Shown here: piece after piece, positions 1 through 8,060 of the stretch
How positions within the stretch are numbered: the stretch's first letter is position 1
Layout: every line of letters starts with the position of its first letter
Origin: Acidovorax radicis N35
GTDB lineage: Bacteria > Pseudomonadota > Gammaproteobacteria > Burkholderiales > Burkholderiaceae_C
Direction of reading: 5' to 3'
Assembly: GCF_000204195.1 (NCBI RefSeq)
Contig: NZ_AFBG01000006.1
Location: forward strand, 1 to 64,000
DNA: 64,000 nt
The notes under the pieces: model-generated
Databases searched by the model: none
What the model was told of the DNA's origin: nothing
The model's input: only the letters and a program-made list of their open reading frames with translations
Position numbers and translations under genes: made by a program

Positions 1-36
1 CGTACCGTACGTACGTAACCGTAACGTACGTACGTC
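1..36. repeat. CGTA-type short tandem/self-complementary repeat
   Basis: The first 36 bases are built almost entirely from CGTA/ACGT units with two small interruptions, so the stretch can fold on itself (ACGTACGT pairing with ACGTACGT around a seven-base centre). A run of six T follows at about 44-49, so in the plus direction it could terminate a gene lying left of the window. A second small hairpin (GACCT...AGGTC, 57-71) follows. The left flank is not visible. Confidence 0.5.
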
Positions 37-83
37 GTTCGTGTTTTTTATGGGGCGACCTGCTGGAGGTCACTGCACAGGCA

Positions 84-599
84 TTAGGCGCCCAGGGCCA
101 CTTCCACGCGGCGCGCTTCGGCGTTGCTGCCGGTGGCGGTGGTTTCTTCGGGCTTCTTCAGCTCGATCTTGTCTTCCGCCACGCCCAGGCCCTTGAGGGC
201 GTCGCGCACCGCAAAAGCGCGCTGCTTGGCCAGCTCGGCGTTCAGGGCAGCGTCGCCCGTGGCGTCATGAAAGCCGGAGATCACAGCCTTCTTGCCTTCG
301 GCCACACCCTTGACCACGTCGGCCAGGGCTTCGTTGGCGCCAGTGGCCAGCTCGGCCTTTGCGGTGGCAAAGTAGAACTTCACCACACCGTTTTCTACAC
401 GCACGCTGGCGGCGTCGTCAGCGACTGCTGCCGCTGGCGCGTTGCTTGCAACAGCGGTTGCAGCAGGCTTGGCGGCGCCCGAAGCGCCCACGCGCTTGAC
501 CACCACGGTGCCGACCACCACCGAGATCACCAGCGCAATCAGCGCAAACAGGAAACCCAGGGCAAAACGTTGTTGGCTATCGTCGTCAGAACTAGACAT
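84..599 (-). CDS. OmpA-family membrane-anchored protein
   Basis: A 171-residue protein with one N-terminal membrane segment (about residues 12-34), an Ala-rich linker and a C-terminal OmpA-like domain (about 70-170). The domain contains the alternating pattern of this fold, including VKFYFATAKAEL and the closing NAEARRVEVAL. OmpA-like domains bind peptidoglycan, so a periplasmic domain tethered to the inner membrane is the likely arrangement. The ATG is preceded by AGGA at a suitable distance. It is shorter than outer-membrane OmpA and has no beta-barrel. Family assignment is secure; the specific role is unknown. Confidence 0.85.
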   Translation of the reverse strand: MSSSDDDSQQRFALGFLFALIALVISVVVGTVVVKRVGASGAAKPAATAVASNAPAAAVADDAASVRVENGVVKFYFATAKAELATGANEALADVVKGVAEGKKAVISGFHDATGDAALNAELAKQRAFAVRDALKGLGVAEDKIELKKPEETTATGSNAEARRVEVALGA

Positions 600-705
600 T
601 GGAGATTCCTGCAGTGATTAAGAAAGAATGGTGGGACTGCTGCGGGACCTGCAAGCACAAGTCCCCAGGGCGCTGAAGCAAAGCTTTCGATTGTAGAGTG
701 AACCC

Positions 706-1299
706 ATGACGAATCTTCCCGCTCCGCTTCGCGATCCGGCCCCCATGCTGGAGCGCGCCCTGAATGAATGGGGTGGCCACGCGGACCTGTGGATCTTTGG
801 CTACGGCTCGCTCATCTGGCGCCCGGATTTCGACTACGCAGAGCGCCGCCCCGCCAAGGTGCACGGCTGGCACCGGGCGCTCAAGATGTGGAGCCGCATC
901 AACCGGGGCACGCCCGAATGCCCGGGCCTGGTTTTCGGCATGCTGTCGGGCGGCAGTTGCCGGGGCATGGTGTTCCGCGTGGACAAGGCACACGCCCGGC
1001 AGGTCATGATCAATCTGTGGCAGCGCGAGATGGTCACCGCCGTGTACGACCCGCGCTGGCTCACCTGCCACACCCCGCACGGCCCGGTGCGTGCGCTGGC
1101 CTTCACCCTGTCTCGCAAAAGCCCCAACCACACGGGGGAGCTGCCCGACCATGAGTACTGCCGTATTTTTGAGCAGGCCCGCGGGAGGTTTGGCACCACG
1201 CGGGACTACGCCCAGGCCACCTACGATGAGCTGCGCAGGCACGGCATCCATGACCGGGCCCTCGCCCGTTTGATTGCACTGGCCCAAAAAGAGGCATAG
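706..1299 (+). CDS. gamma-glutamylcyclotransferase, ChaC-like
   Basis: The 197-residue protein has the family signature FGYGSLIW (about 31-38), the glycine-rich substrate loop seen in gamma-glutamylcyclotransferases, followed by a ChaC-like core (FRVDKAHARQVM, LWQREM). Family members cleave gamma-glutamyl peptides to 5-oxoproline; the ChaC branch acts on glutathione in the cytosol. Length is slightly below that of E. coli ChaC. It stands alone, divergent from the OmpA-like gene and upstream of sodC. The substrate is inferred from family only. Confidence 0.85.
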   Translation: MTNLPAPLRDPAPMLERALNEWGGHADLWIFGYGSLIWRPDFDYAERRPAKVHGWHRALKMWSRINRGTPECPGLVFGMLSGGSCRGMVFRVDKAHARQVMINLWQREMVTAVYDPRWLTCHTPHGPVRALAFTLSRKSPNHTGELPDHEYCRIFEQARGRFGTTRDYAQATYDELRRHGIHDRALARLIALAQKEA

Positions 1300-1327
1300 T
1301 GCACACTTTCCGCAGCCCGGCAGGGGT

Positions 1328-1353
1328 GCCTGCGCAGGTCACTGCGCGCAGGC
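1328..1353 (+). other. perfect 8-bp hairpin upstream of sodC
   Basis: GCCTGCGC and GCGCAGGC form a perfect 8-bp stem around a 10-base loop between the ChaC-like gene and sodC. No T-run follows directly, so it is a poor intrinsic terminator. It may shield the 3' end of the upstream transcript or structure the sodC leader. Confidence 0.35.
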
Positions 1354-1396
1354 CCGCACAATGCCGCGTCTTTTAACGTGCAAAGGAGTCTGAGTC

Positions 1397-1924
1397 ATGA
1401 AGAATGTTCGTCTTGCTGGTGTCCTCTCGATGGTCGCTGTAGCCACACTGGCCGGGTGCGCCGCGTATTCCACCGGCCCCACCGCCACGGCCAAGCTGGA
1501 ACCCACACGGGGCAACACCGCCGCTGGCGCGGTCACCTTTGTGCAGTCGGGCGACGTGGTGAAGGTGTCGGGCTCCATCACCGGCCTCAAGCCCAATGTC
1601 GAACATGGCTTTCATGTGCATGAAAAAGGCGACTGCTCCAGTGGCGATGGCATGAGCACGGGCGGCCACTTCAACCCCGGCGGCAAGTCCCACGGCCACC
1701 ATGGCATGGGCGACCACCATACGGGCGACCTGCCCAGCCTCAAGGCCGATGCCAACGGCGTGGCCACGTTCAACTTTGAATCCAGCACGATCCGCGTGGG
1801 CAGCACCGCCAACGACATCGTCGGCAAGGGCCTGATCGTCCACCGCGACCCCGACGATTACAAGACCCAGCCCACCGGCAATGCGGGCCCGCGCCTGGCC
1901 TGTGCCGTGATTGCAGCCAAGTAA
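1397..1924 (+). CDS. sodC: Cu/Zn superoxide dismutase, lipoprotein
   Basis: A 175-residue periplasmic Cu/Zn superoxide dismutase. Residues 1-21 form a lipoprotein signal with lipobox LAGC. The metal-binding region is clear: HGFHVHEKGDC, then GGHFNPGGKSHGHH with the bridging and zinc histidines, and near the C-terminus IVHRDPDDY followed by GPRLACAVI, which supplies the second disulfide cysteine. The enzyme removes superoxide in the periplasm. AAAGGAG lies at a good distance before the ATG. It meets the next gene tail to tail with only 14 bases between. Confidence 0.96.
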   Translation: MKNVRLAGVLSMVAVATLAGCAAYSTGPTATAKLEPTRGNTAAGAVTFVQSGDVVKVSGSITGLKPNVEHGFHVHEKGDCSSGDGMSTGGHFNPGGKSHGHHGMGDHHTGDLPSLKADANGVATFNFESSTIRVGSTANDIVGKGLIVHRDPDDYKTQPTGNAGPRLACAVIAAK

Positions 1925-1938
1925 CGCGGTCTTCGCCG

Positions 1939-2502
1939 CTACCCGCGCGCTGCCAGCAACTGCGCAGCGCGCTCCAGGTCCTGCACAGTGTCCACATCGG
2001 TCACCGTGCCCACATCGTCCACATCCATCCACCGTACCCTGCCCCGCTGCGCTTGCTGGCGCACCACGCTGGCAGCGCCGTGCTCGCCTGTCAATGCCAG
2101 CAGCCCCGGTTGGCATTCGGCGGCAAAACCCACGGGGTGACCGCGCTCGCCCTGGTACACCGGCATGGCCACGGCACAGTCCGCCTTCGCAAGGGCAGCA
2201 GCAATGGTGCGCAAGGTTTCGGGTAATACCAGCGGCAGATCCCCCGGCAACACCAGCCAGCCCGGCGCATCCGCCGTGGCGCGCACGGCTGCCGCAATCG
2301 AATCCCCCATGCCCGAGTGCCCGGCATCCTCCAGATGCCAGGGCAGCCCGCTGGCACGCACGGCGGCCAGGGTGTGCTCCAGCACCGTTTTGTCACCCAA
2401 GGGGGTGCGCAGCTTGTGCACCGTGCCGCCCGATGCTGCAAAACGCTCGCCCCGGCCAGAGGCCAGCACCAGCACCACGGGAGGCGAGGGATTGAGAGAC
2501 AT
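1939..2502 (-). CDS. MobA/MocA-like nucleotidyltransferase
   Basis: A 187-residue NTP-transferase-fold protein. The N-terminal VLVLASGRGERF is the nucleotide-binding loop (consensus LAxGxGxRF/M), LVLPGDLPLV carries the metal-binding acidic residue, and YQGERGHPVGF matches the MocA/MobA-like pattern. MocA transfers CMP to molybdopterin to form the cytosine dinucleotide cofactor used by xanthine-dehydrogenase-type hydroxylases. One such enzyme is encoded at 4394-7162, making cofactor maturation a reasonable role. The in-frame ATG at 2502 was preferred over a TTG at 2526. Confidence 0.78.
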   Translation of the reverse strand: MSLNPSPPVVLVLASGRGERFAASGGTVHKLRTPLGDKTVLEHTLAAVRASGLPWHLEDAGHSGMGDSIAAAVRATADAPGWLVLPGDLPLVLPETLRTIAAALAKADCAVAMPVYQGERGHPVGFAAECQPGLLALTGEHGAASVVRQQAQRGRVRWMDVDDVGTVTDVDTVQDLERAAQLLAARG

Positions 2503-2585
2503 GGAGATAGAACCTGCGTTGGGCAATGGGCCGTGCGGTGCACAGCGGGCGCGATTCTAGGCCGTTCGCCGCACTGCGACTTGAC

Positions 2586-3353
2586 TCAGGCCAGCGTGTA
2601 CCCACCATCCACCACCAGGTTGTGCCCGCTCACAAAACTGGCCGCGTCCGACAGCAAAAACAGCACCGGCCCGACCATCTCGGCCGGTGCTGCTGGACGG
2701 CCCGCCACCGATGCCTGCAAGGTGCTGCGCATCGCATCCTCATTGCCAAAGGCAGCCAGTGCCATGGGCGTGACCGTGGGCCCTGGGCTCACGGCGTTCA
2801 CGCGGATGCCTTGCTGAAAATATTCCATCGCCGCGTTGCGCGTGAGGCCGAGGGCCGCGTGTTTGCTGGCGGTATAGGCACTGATGCCGTTGAACCCCAC
2901 CTGGGACGAGATGGACAGGTTGTTCACGATGGCGCCGCCGCCGGTCTTCAGCATGGCCGCAATCTGGTGCTTCATGGCATAGAAGATGCCCATCGTGTTG
3001 GCCTGCAGCACCGCCTGCACATCCGCAGCGTTCAGGGTGTGCAAGGGGCCGGCGACCCCCAGGGCACCTGCGTTGTTGAAGGTGCCATCCAGGCGGCCAA
3101 AGTGCTCCACTGTGGCCTCGACACTGCGCTCCATGCTCGCCTCATCGGTCACGTCCAGGGCCGTGACCCAGGCCTGTCCACCGGCGGCGCGCACCCGCTC
3201 TGCCACGGCCTCGCATTCGGCCGTGCGGCGCGCGGCCAGCACCACGTTGGCCTTGTGGCGCCCCAGCGCCAGGGCGGTTTCGGCACCAATGCCCGAGGAC
3301 GCCCCACTCACCCAATAGGTTTTGCCGGCAAGGTTCCATTCGCTGTTTTGCAT
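2586..3353 (-). CDS. SDR-family oxidoreductase
   Basis: A 255-residue classical short-chain dehydrogenase/reductase: cofactor loop SGASSGIG (about 16-23), NNAG, catalytic Ser in SISS, YTASK catalytic Tyr/Lys pair and the C-terminal VDGGYTLA. The Arg pair after the second strand (AARR) suggests NADP preference. It is divergent from a LysR gene 100 bases away, a common regulator/target layout. The substrate cannot be read from the sequence. Confidence 0.9.
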   Translation of the reverse strand: MQNSEWNLAGKTYWVSGASSGIGAETALALGRHKANVVLAARRTAECEAVAERVRAAGGQAWVTALDVTDEASMERSVEATVEHFGRLDGTFNNAGALGVAGPLHTLNAADVQAVLQANTMGIFYAMKHQIAAMLKTGGGAIVNNLSISSQVGFNGISAYTASKHAALGLTRNAAMEYFQQGIRVNAVSPGPTVTPMALAAFGNEDAMRSTLQASVAGRPAAPAEMVGPVLFLLSDAASFVSGHNLVVDGGYTLA

Positions 3354-3395
3354 GTTCTCTCCTGTGGTTTTGCAAGTCAGCGGTCAGCTTATTGT

Positions 3396-3446
3396 TGAAT
3401 TAATAATAGATAAATGGCCTGAAAATGCACATATCAATGAATTAAT
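3396..3446. promoter_or_regulatory. candidate LysR control region
   Basis: The AT-rich 100-base gap between the divergent SDR and LysR genes has two direct copies of TGAATTAAT, at 3396-3404 and 3438-3446. They are 42 bases apart, about four helical turns, which suits a LysR-type tetramer binding one face of the DNA. No transcription start can be fixed from sequence. Confidence 0.35.
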
Positions 3447-3453
3447 TTCACCA

Positions 3454-4407
3454 ATGAGCCTGGACCTCGCCGATCTCAAACTCCTGAGCACCATCGCCCG
3501 CCACCTGAGCTTTCGGGCCGCCGCGCAGGACCTGGGCCTGTCGGCTTCGGCCATCAGCCATGCTGTGCGTTCGCTGGAAGAGCGGGTGGGCGTGCGCATG
3601 TTCAGCCGCACCACGCGCAGCGTGGCGCTGACCCCTGCGGGGCGCCAATTGCTGGACCGCGTGGGGCCTGCCCTGCAGGACATTGCTGCGGCCATCGACG
3701 ACATCAACGCGTTTCGCGACACCCCGCAGGGCCAGCTGCGCATCAACGCGCCGCGCTCCGCGGGCGACCTGGTGCTGGGGCCGCTGATTGCGCAGTTTCT
3801 GGCGCAGCACCCGCAGGCCGAGGTCGAGCTGGTGCTGGACGACGGGCTGGTCGATATCGTAGAGAGTGGCTTTGATGCCGGCGTGCGCTATGGCGAACGC
3901 CTGCAGCAGGACATGGTGGCCCTGCCGTTGGGGCCACCGCAGCGGCTGATGGTGGTGGCCGCACCCGCCCTGCTGGAGCGCGTGGGCATGCCGCACACCC
4001 CGCACGATCTGCTGCAGATGCCCTGCGTGCGCATCCGCTTTCCGAGCGGGGCGCGTTATGCGTGGGAGTTTGAAAAAGCCGGCGAGAAGATGGCCGTCGA
4101 TGTGCAAGGGCGCCTGACCGTGGGCGACATGCCCCTCATCCTGCAGGCGGCCCTGGCGGGCGTGGGTTTTGCGTACCTGTACGAACCCTACGCGCGCGAA
4201 GCCCTGGCCCGCGGCGCACTGGTGAGCGTGCTGGACGATTGGTGCCCGCCCATCCCGGGCTTCTACCTGTACTACCCCAGCCGCAGACAGCCCACGGCCA
4301 CGCTGCGGGCGTTTCTGGCGCTGGTCAAGACGGCCACCGCATCAGCAGCACCCGGGAGAGGGGAAGCGCCCTCCCCCCGGGTGCGCGCCGCACTCAAGCC
4401 AGCTTGA
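3454..4407 (+). CDS. LysR-family transcriptional regulator
   Basis: A 317-residue LysR regulator. The N-terminal winged HTH (about 1-60) contains RAAAQDLGLSASAISHAVRSLEERVGVRMFSRTTRSVALT, the expected pattern, followed by a periplasmic-binding-protein-like effector domain. The ATG at 3454 was chosen because the HTH begins right after it; the 44 codons before it do not look like protein. It probably controls itself and the divergent SDR gene. The 3' end overlaps the convergent hydroxylase gene by 14 bases. Confidence 0.92.
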   Translation: MSLDLADLKLLSTIARHLSFRAAAQDLGLSASAISHAVRSLEERVGVRMFSRTTRSVALTPAGRQLLDRVGPALQDIAAAIDDINAFRDTPQGQLRINAPRSAGDLVLGPLIAQFLAQHPQAEVELVLDDGLVDIVESGFDAGVRYGERLQQDMVALPLGPPQRLMVVAAPALLERVGMPHTPHDLLQMPCVRIRFPSGARYAWEFEKAGEKMAVDVQGRLTVGDMPLILQAALAGVGFAYLYEPYAREALARGALVSVLDDWCPPIPGFYLYYPSRRQPTATLRAFLALVKTATASAAPGRGEAPSPRVRAALKPA

Positions 4408-6685
4408 ACGGCAGCTCGCGCGGTGTTTTGCCCGTGAGCTGGGCAATGGCATTGGCAAAAGCCGGTGCCAGCGGTGGCAGGCCGGGCTCACCCATGCCCT
4501 TGGGTGGGTCGGCACTGGGCACGATGTGCACCGTCACCTGCGGCATGTCGGTGATGCGCGGCACGGCAAAGTCGCCAAAGTTGCTTTGCTCCACCACACC
4601 GTCCTTGAGCGTGATGGCGCCGCCGGGCAGGCACATCGACAGGCCCATCAGCGCCGCGCCCTGCACCTGGGCTTCCACGCTTTTGGGGTTGACCACCAGA
4701 TTGCAATGAACGCCGGCCGTGATGCTGTGCAGCTTGGGCGTGCCGTCTTTCACGGACGCCTCGACCACATAGGCCACCACCGATTCAAACGACTCATGCA
4801 CCGCCACGCCCCAGGCGCGGCCAGCAGCCAGCTTCTTCTTGCCATAGCCCGACTGGGCCACGGCCAGCTGCAGCGCGGCCTTGTGGCGCGGGTGCTTGTC
4901 GCCCATCAGGGCCATGCGGTAGGCCACGGGGTCTTGCTTCGTGGTGCGCGCCACTTCGTCGATGAGGGTTTCCATGGCGTAGGCCGTGTGGGTAGAGCCC
5001 ACACTGCGCCACCACAGCACCGGCACGTTCACGTCGGGGTGGTGCACCGACAGCTTCATGGGCACGTTGTAGGGCTCGCCCATGCCTTCGGTGGTCGTGG
5101 CGTCGATGCCGTTCTTGACCATGAAGGCCTCGAACGGCGAGCCCTTGGTGATGGACTGGCCCACGATGGTGTGGTCCCACGCCAGGATCTTGCCCTGGGC
5201 GTCGAACCCGATTTCGGCGCGGTGCACGTGCATGGGGCGGTAGTAGCCGCCCTTGATGTCGTCCTCGCGGCTCCACAGGGTGCGCACCGGGGCGGTGATG
5301 CCCGCCGTGCGCGCGGCCTTGGCCACGCCGCAGGCCTCCACCACGTAGTCGCTGGTGGGAATGGCGCGGCGGCCAAAGCCACCACCGGCCATCTGGGTGT
5401 GGACCTTGACGTTCTGCGGCTGCAGGCCCAGCGTCTTGGCGGCGGCCATCGCGTCCAGGCCGGGCATCTGCGTGCCCATCCACAGCTCGGCCTTGTCACC
5501 ATCCAGCTTCACGGTGCAGTTGAGCGGCTCCATGGGCGCGTGCGCCAGGTAGGGGAAGACGAACTCGGCGCTGATCTTGTGGGCAGCGCTCGCCAGCGGC
5601 GCCATGTCGGCCTGCATGGCCACGTTGCCGGGCTTGGTGGCCAGCTCGCGGTACTGGGCCAGCAGTTGGGCGGTGTCGGGCTTGCCGACCGCGCTGGTGT
5701 CCCATTCCACCTTCAGCGCATCGCGCCCTTGTTTGGCGGGCCAGTAACCATCGGCCACGATGGCCACACCTTCGCCGCCCCGGTCGGTGGGCACGCGCAG
5801 CACGGCTTTCACGCCCTTGATGGCTTTGGCGGCGCTGTCGTCCAGCGACCTCAGCTTGGCGCCAAACACCGGCGGGCGCGCCACCACGGCCGTCAGCATG
5901 CCAGGCAAGCGCACGTCAATGCCGTAGTCCTGCTGGCCGCTCGATTTGGCCTTGGCATCGAGCCGGCCCGTGGGCTTGCCGATGAGGCGGAACTGCTTGG
6001 GGTCCTTCAAGGTGACCTTTTCGGGCACCGGCTGTTTCATGGCCGCTTCGGCCAGCGCGCCGTAGCCCAGCTTCTTGCCCCCGGGGCCGACGACGAAGCC
6101 GTTGCTGGTGCGCAGTGCCGACGCATCCACGCCCCACTGCGCGGCAGCGGCCGAGACCAGCATGGCCCGGGTGCGGGCACCCAGTTCGCGGTATTGGGTG
6201 TACGAGTTCTTGATGGAATTGGAGCCGCCCGTGAGGTGCATGCCCATCATTGGATCGGCATAGGCTCGGTTGGCATCGCCGTGCACGCTGCGCACCTTGC
6301 TCCAGTCGGCATCCAGCTCCTCGGCCAGGATCATGGGCAGGCCGGTCTGCACGCCCTGGCCAAAGTCCAGGCGGTTGATGGTGACGGTGACCGTGCCATC
6401 GGCGTCGATGCGGACAAAGGCTGAAGGCTGTTCGAACGGTTTGAGGCCTGCGGGGGCTGCTGCTGCGGCACCCTGCGCGGCAGCCACCAGCGGAAACGCG
6501 CCCAGGGCAAAGCCCGACGCCGCCGACACCTTGAGGAAGGTGCGGCGAGCCAGGCCTTCAATACCCTCTATTGCGTCGTTTACTCCTGAATTAGTAGCTG
6601 CTTGCGCTTTATCCATAAGCGCTAGCAGGTGTTTTGGCATAAAAATATGGGCTTGGCCCTGCAGGGCATGAGCATCAAAGTGCAT
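4394..6685 (-). CDS. molybdopterin-binding large subunit, xanthine dehydrogenase family
   Basis: A 763-residue catalytic subunit resembling the beta subunit of isoquinoline 1-oxidoreductase-type hydroxylases. A Tat signal (RRTFLK then an Ala-rich hydrophobic stretch, about 47-70) indicates export. Mo-cofactor motifs include GGGFGRRA and the C-terminal MGEPGLPPLAPAF, holding the family's catalytic glutamate. The ATG at 6685 is set by a near-ideal ribosome site (AAGGAG) 15 bases after the small-subunit gene. The Tat motif sits unusually far in (Arg 47-48) because a palindromic repeat encodes about residues 13-35. The substrate is unknown; aldehydes or N-heterocycles are typical for the family. 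Confidence 0.9.
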   Translation of the reverse strand: MHFDAHALQGQAHIFMPKHLLALMDKAQAATNSGVNDAIEGIEGLARRTFLKVSAASGFALGAFPLVAAAQGAAAAAPAGLKPFEQPSAFVRIDADGTVTVTINRLDFGQGVQTGLPMILAEELDADWSKVRSVHGDANRAYADPMMGMHLTGGSNSIKNSYTQYRELGARTRAMLVSAAAAQWGVDASALRTSNGFVVGPGGKKLGYGALAEAAMKQPVPEKVTLKDPKQFRLIGKPTGRLDAKAKSSGQQDYGIDVRLPGMLTAVVARPPVFGAKLRSLDDSAAKAIKGVKAVLRVPTDRGGEGVAIVADGYWPAKQGRDALKVEWDTSAVGKPDTAQLLAQYRELATKPGNVAMQADMAPLASAAHKISAEFVFPYLAHAPMEPLNCTVKLDGDKAELWMGTQMPGLDAMAAAKTLGLQPQNVKVHTQMAGGGFGRRAIPTSDYVVEACGVAKAARTAGITAPVRTLWSREDDIKGGYYRPMHVHRAEIGFDAQGKILAWDHTIVGQSITKGSPFEAFMVKNGIDATTTEGMGEPYNVPMKLSVHHPDVNVPVLWWRSVGSTHTAYAMETLIDEVARTTKQDPVAYRMALMGDKHPRHKAALQLAVAQSGYGKKKLAAGRAWGVAVHESFESVVAYVVEASVKDGTPKLHSITAGVHCNLVVNPKSVEAQVQGAALMGLSMCLPGGAITLKDGVVEQSNFGDFAVPRITDMPQVTVHIVPSADPPKGMGEPGLPPLAPAFANAIAQLTGKTPRELPFKLA
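6583..6650 (+). repeat. GCGCTT/AAGCGC palindromic repeat, copy A (coding)
   Basis: This copy has the layout CTCCTGAATT, TAGCTG, GCGCTT, short loop, AAGCGC, GCAG and a T/A-rich tail. It lies wholly inside the leader of the molybdenum hydroxylase large-subunit gene, where it is read in frame on the minus strand. Confidence 0.8.
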
Positions 6686-6700
6686 GGTGTTCTCCTTCAA

Positions 6701-7162
6701 TCAAGCCAGGGTTTTGGCAGCGTCATGGATGGCCGCGCGGATGCGCACATAGGTGCCGCAGCGGCACACGTTGCCTGCCATGGCCGCGTCGATGTCGGCG
6801 TCACTGGGCTTCTTCTTGCCCTTGAGCAAGGCGGTGGCGCTCATGATCTGGCCGCTCTGGCAGTAGCCGCATTGCGCCACATCGTGTTTCACCCAGGCCG
6901 CATGCACGGCCTTGCCCACCTTGTCGCTGGCCGTCACAGCCTCGATGGTGGTGATCTTCTGGCCCGCTGCCGCCGAAATCGGCGTGATGCACGAGCGCAC
7001 TGGCGCGCCGTTCAGGTGCACCGTGCAAGCCCCGCACAAAGCTTGGCCACAGCCAAACTTGGTGCCGGTCATGCCCAGTGTGTCGCGCAGGGCCCAGAGG
7101 ATGGGGGTGGATTCATCGGCATCCACAGCCGTGTCTTTGCCATTGATGTTGAGGGTGGGCAT
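6701..7162 (-). CDS. (2Fe-2S)-binding small subunit of molybdenum hydroxylase
   Basis: A 153-residue electron-transfer subunit. The plant-type cluster site is [16 protein letters not shown] with a fourth Cys in RSCIT; the second cluster site is QCGYCQSGQ and VCRCGTY. This two-cluster arrangement is diagnostic for the small subunit of xanthine dehydrogenase/isoquinoline oxidoreductase-type enzymes. It is immediately upstream of the large-subunit gene with a 15-base gap, so the two are co-transcribed. It has no export signal and probably travels with the Tat-exported large subunit, as known for this family. Confidence 0.94.
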   Translation of the reverse strand: MPTLNINGKDTAVDADESTPILWALRDTLGMTGTKFGCGQALCGACTVHLNGAPVRSCITPISAAAGQKITTIEAVTASDKVGKAVHAAWVKHDVAQCGYCQSGQIMSATALLKGKKKPSDADIDAAMAGNVCRCGTYVRIRAAIHDAAKTLA

Positions 7163-7281
7163 CGTGGGGTTCTCCGTGGGAAAGGTGTTGTAGTGTTGGG
7201 GGCGGTTGAGTAGACAGGGATGGCGTCAGCGACGCCATCGGCCATGAAAGGGTTGGAGCGTGGTGCGTGGCATTTTTAAGA

Positions 7282-7294
7282 GAATATAAATTCG
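7282..7294. promoter_or_regulatory. candidate TetR operator upstream of hydroxylase genes
   Basis: GAATATAAATTCG has the same GAATA-N3-ATTCG pattern as a sequence in front of the nearby tetR gene (7931-7943). It lies 120 bases upstream of the small-subunit start, in the AT-rich part of the gap. Confidence 0.4.
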
Positions 7295-7339
7295 ATTAAA
7301 AGATCAACCTCGGGCAAAAAAAGCTTCGCTGTCTCCCAC

Positions 7340-7912
7340 TCAGGCCTTCAATGCGTCCCAGCACAGCCCAAAAGCCATCTGGTGTACGGCTTCTTCGTCG
7401 GGCAGCACCTTTGTGCGGATCAGGTTGCCCGTCTCGCGCACCGACCCCACCAGGCTGGCCGTGAGCAGCGGGATCGGCACGGCCTTCAATATTTCTTGCT
7501 GCTGGCCTTCTTCCATCAACGCAAAAAAACCGGCCATCAGGCGGGTCGAGAATTCGCGGTTCCCATCGGTGAACCAGGGCGAGTTGTAGTACTGCTCCTG
7601 GAACACCACTTCGGCATACTGGTCCAGCCGGTGCCGCAACAGGTTGCCCCAGGCGCGCCGCACGCGGGCGCGGTAAGGCATGCCAGGCGCGATGCCTTCC
7701 ATGATGCGGGCGGCCGTGACCGTCTTGGCATCTTGGTAGAGCTGGCTGATGAGTTCATCCTTGGACGGGTAATACACATACAGCGTGCTGGTGGCAATGC
7801 CCGCTGCGCGGGCGATGTCGGCCAGGGTCAGGCCGCTCAGGCCTGTCTGGGCCACCAGCTCGAAGGTGGCCTGGGCGATGGCACGCTGTTTTTCGTCGTC
7901 TTTGGGTTTCAT
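7340..7912 (-). CDS. TetR-family regulator, likely of the molybdenum hydroxylase
   Basis: A 190-residue TetR protein: the N-terminal HTH includes LTLADIARAAGIATSTLYVYYPSKDELI (about 27-55), followed by an all-helical ligand domain. It lies just upstream of, and on the same strand as, the two hydroxylase genes. A matching palindrome occurs in front of both units (7931-7943 and 7282-7294), so it probably represses itself and the enzyme genes. The ligand is unknown; an enzyme substrate would be the simplest inducer. Confidence 0.9.
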   Translation of the reverse strand: MKPKDDEKQRAIAQATFELVAQTGLSGLTLADIARAAGIATSTLYVYYPSKDELISQLYQDAKTVTAARIMEGIAPGMPYRARVRRAWGNLLRHRLDQYAEVVFQEQYYNSPWFTDGNREFSTRLMAGFFALMEEGQQQEILKAVPIPLLTASLVGSVRETGNLIRTKVLPDEEAVHQMAFGLCWDALKA

Positions 7913-7929
7913 CGATGCGGCAATATAAG

Positions 7930-7943
7930 CGAATAGTTATTCG
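7930..7943. promoter_or_regulatory. palindromic operator in front of tetR
   Basis: CGAATA-GT-TATTCG is a perfect 6-bp inverted repeat 18-31 bases upstream of the minus-strand tetR start at 7912. The inner GAATA-N3-ATTCG recurs at 7282-7294 ahead of the hydroxylase genes. Confidence 0.5.
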
Positions 7944-8060
7944 GTGACAACCGGGGTCATCGAAGACCCCACGTTACCCAGATCCCGCCTGGCCGTCACG
8001 CTCTTTGCAGCGTGCCCACCCTTGCTGGCAAGCGCCCTGCCCCGCATGCACAATCACCCC

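Noticed and set aside
4526..6424. A 632-codon open frame antisense to the molybdenum hydroxylase large subunit
   Set aside because: Shadow frame; low-complexity Gly/His/Arg/Ala sequence without domains.
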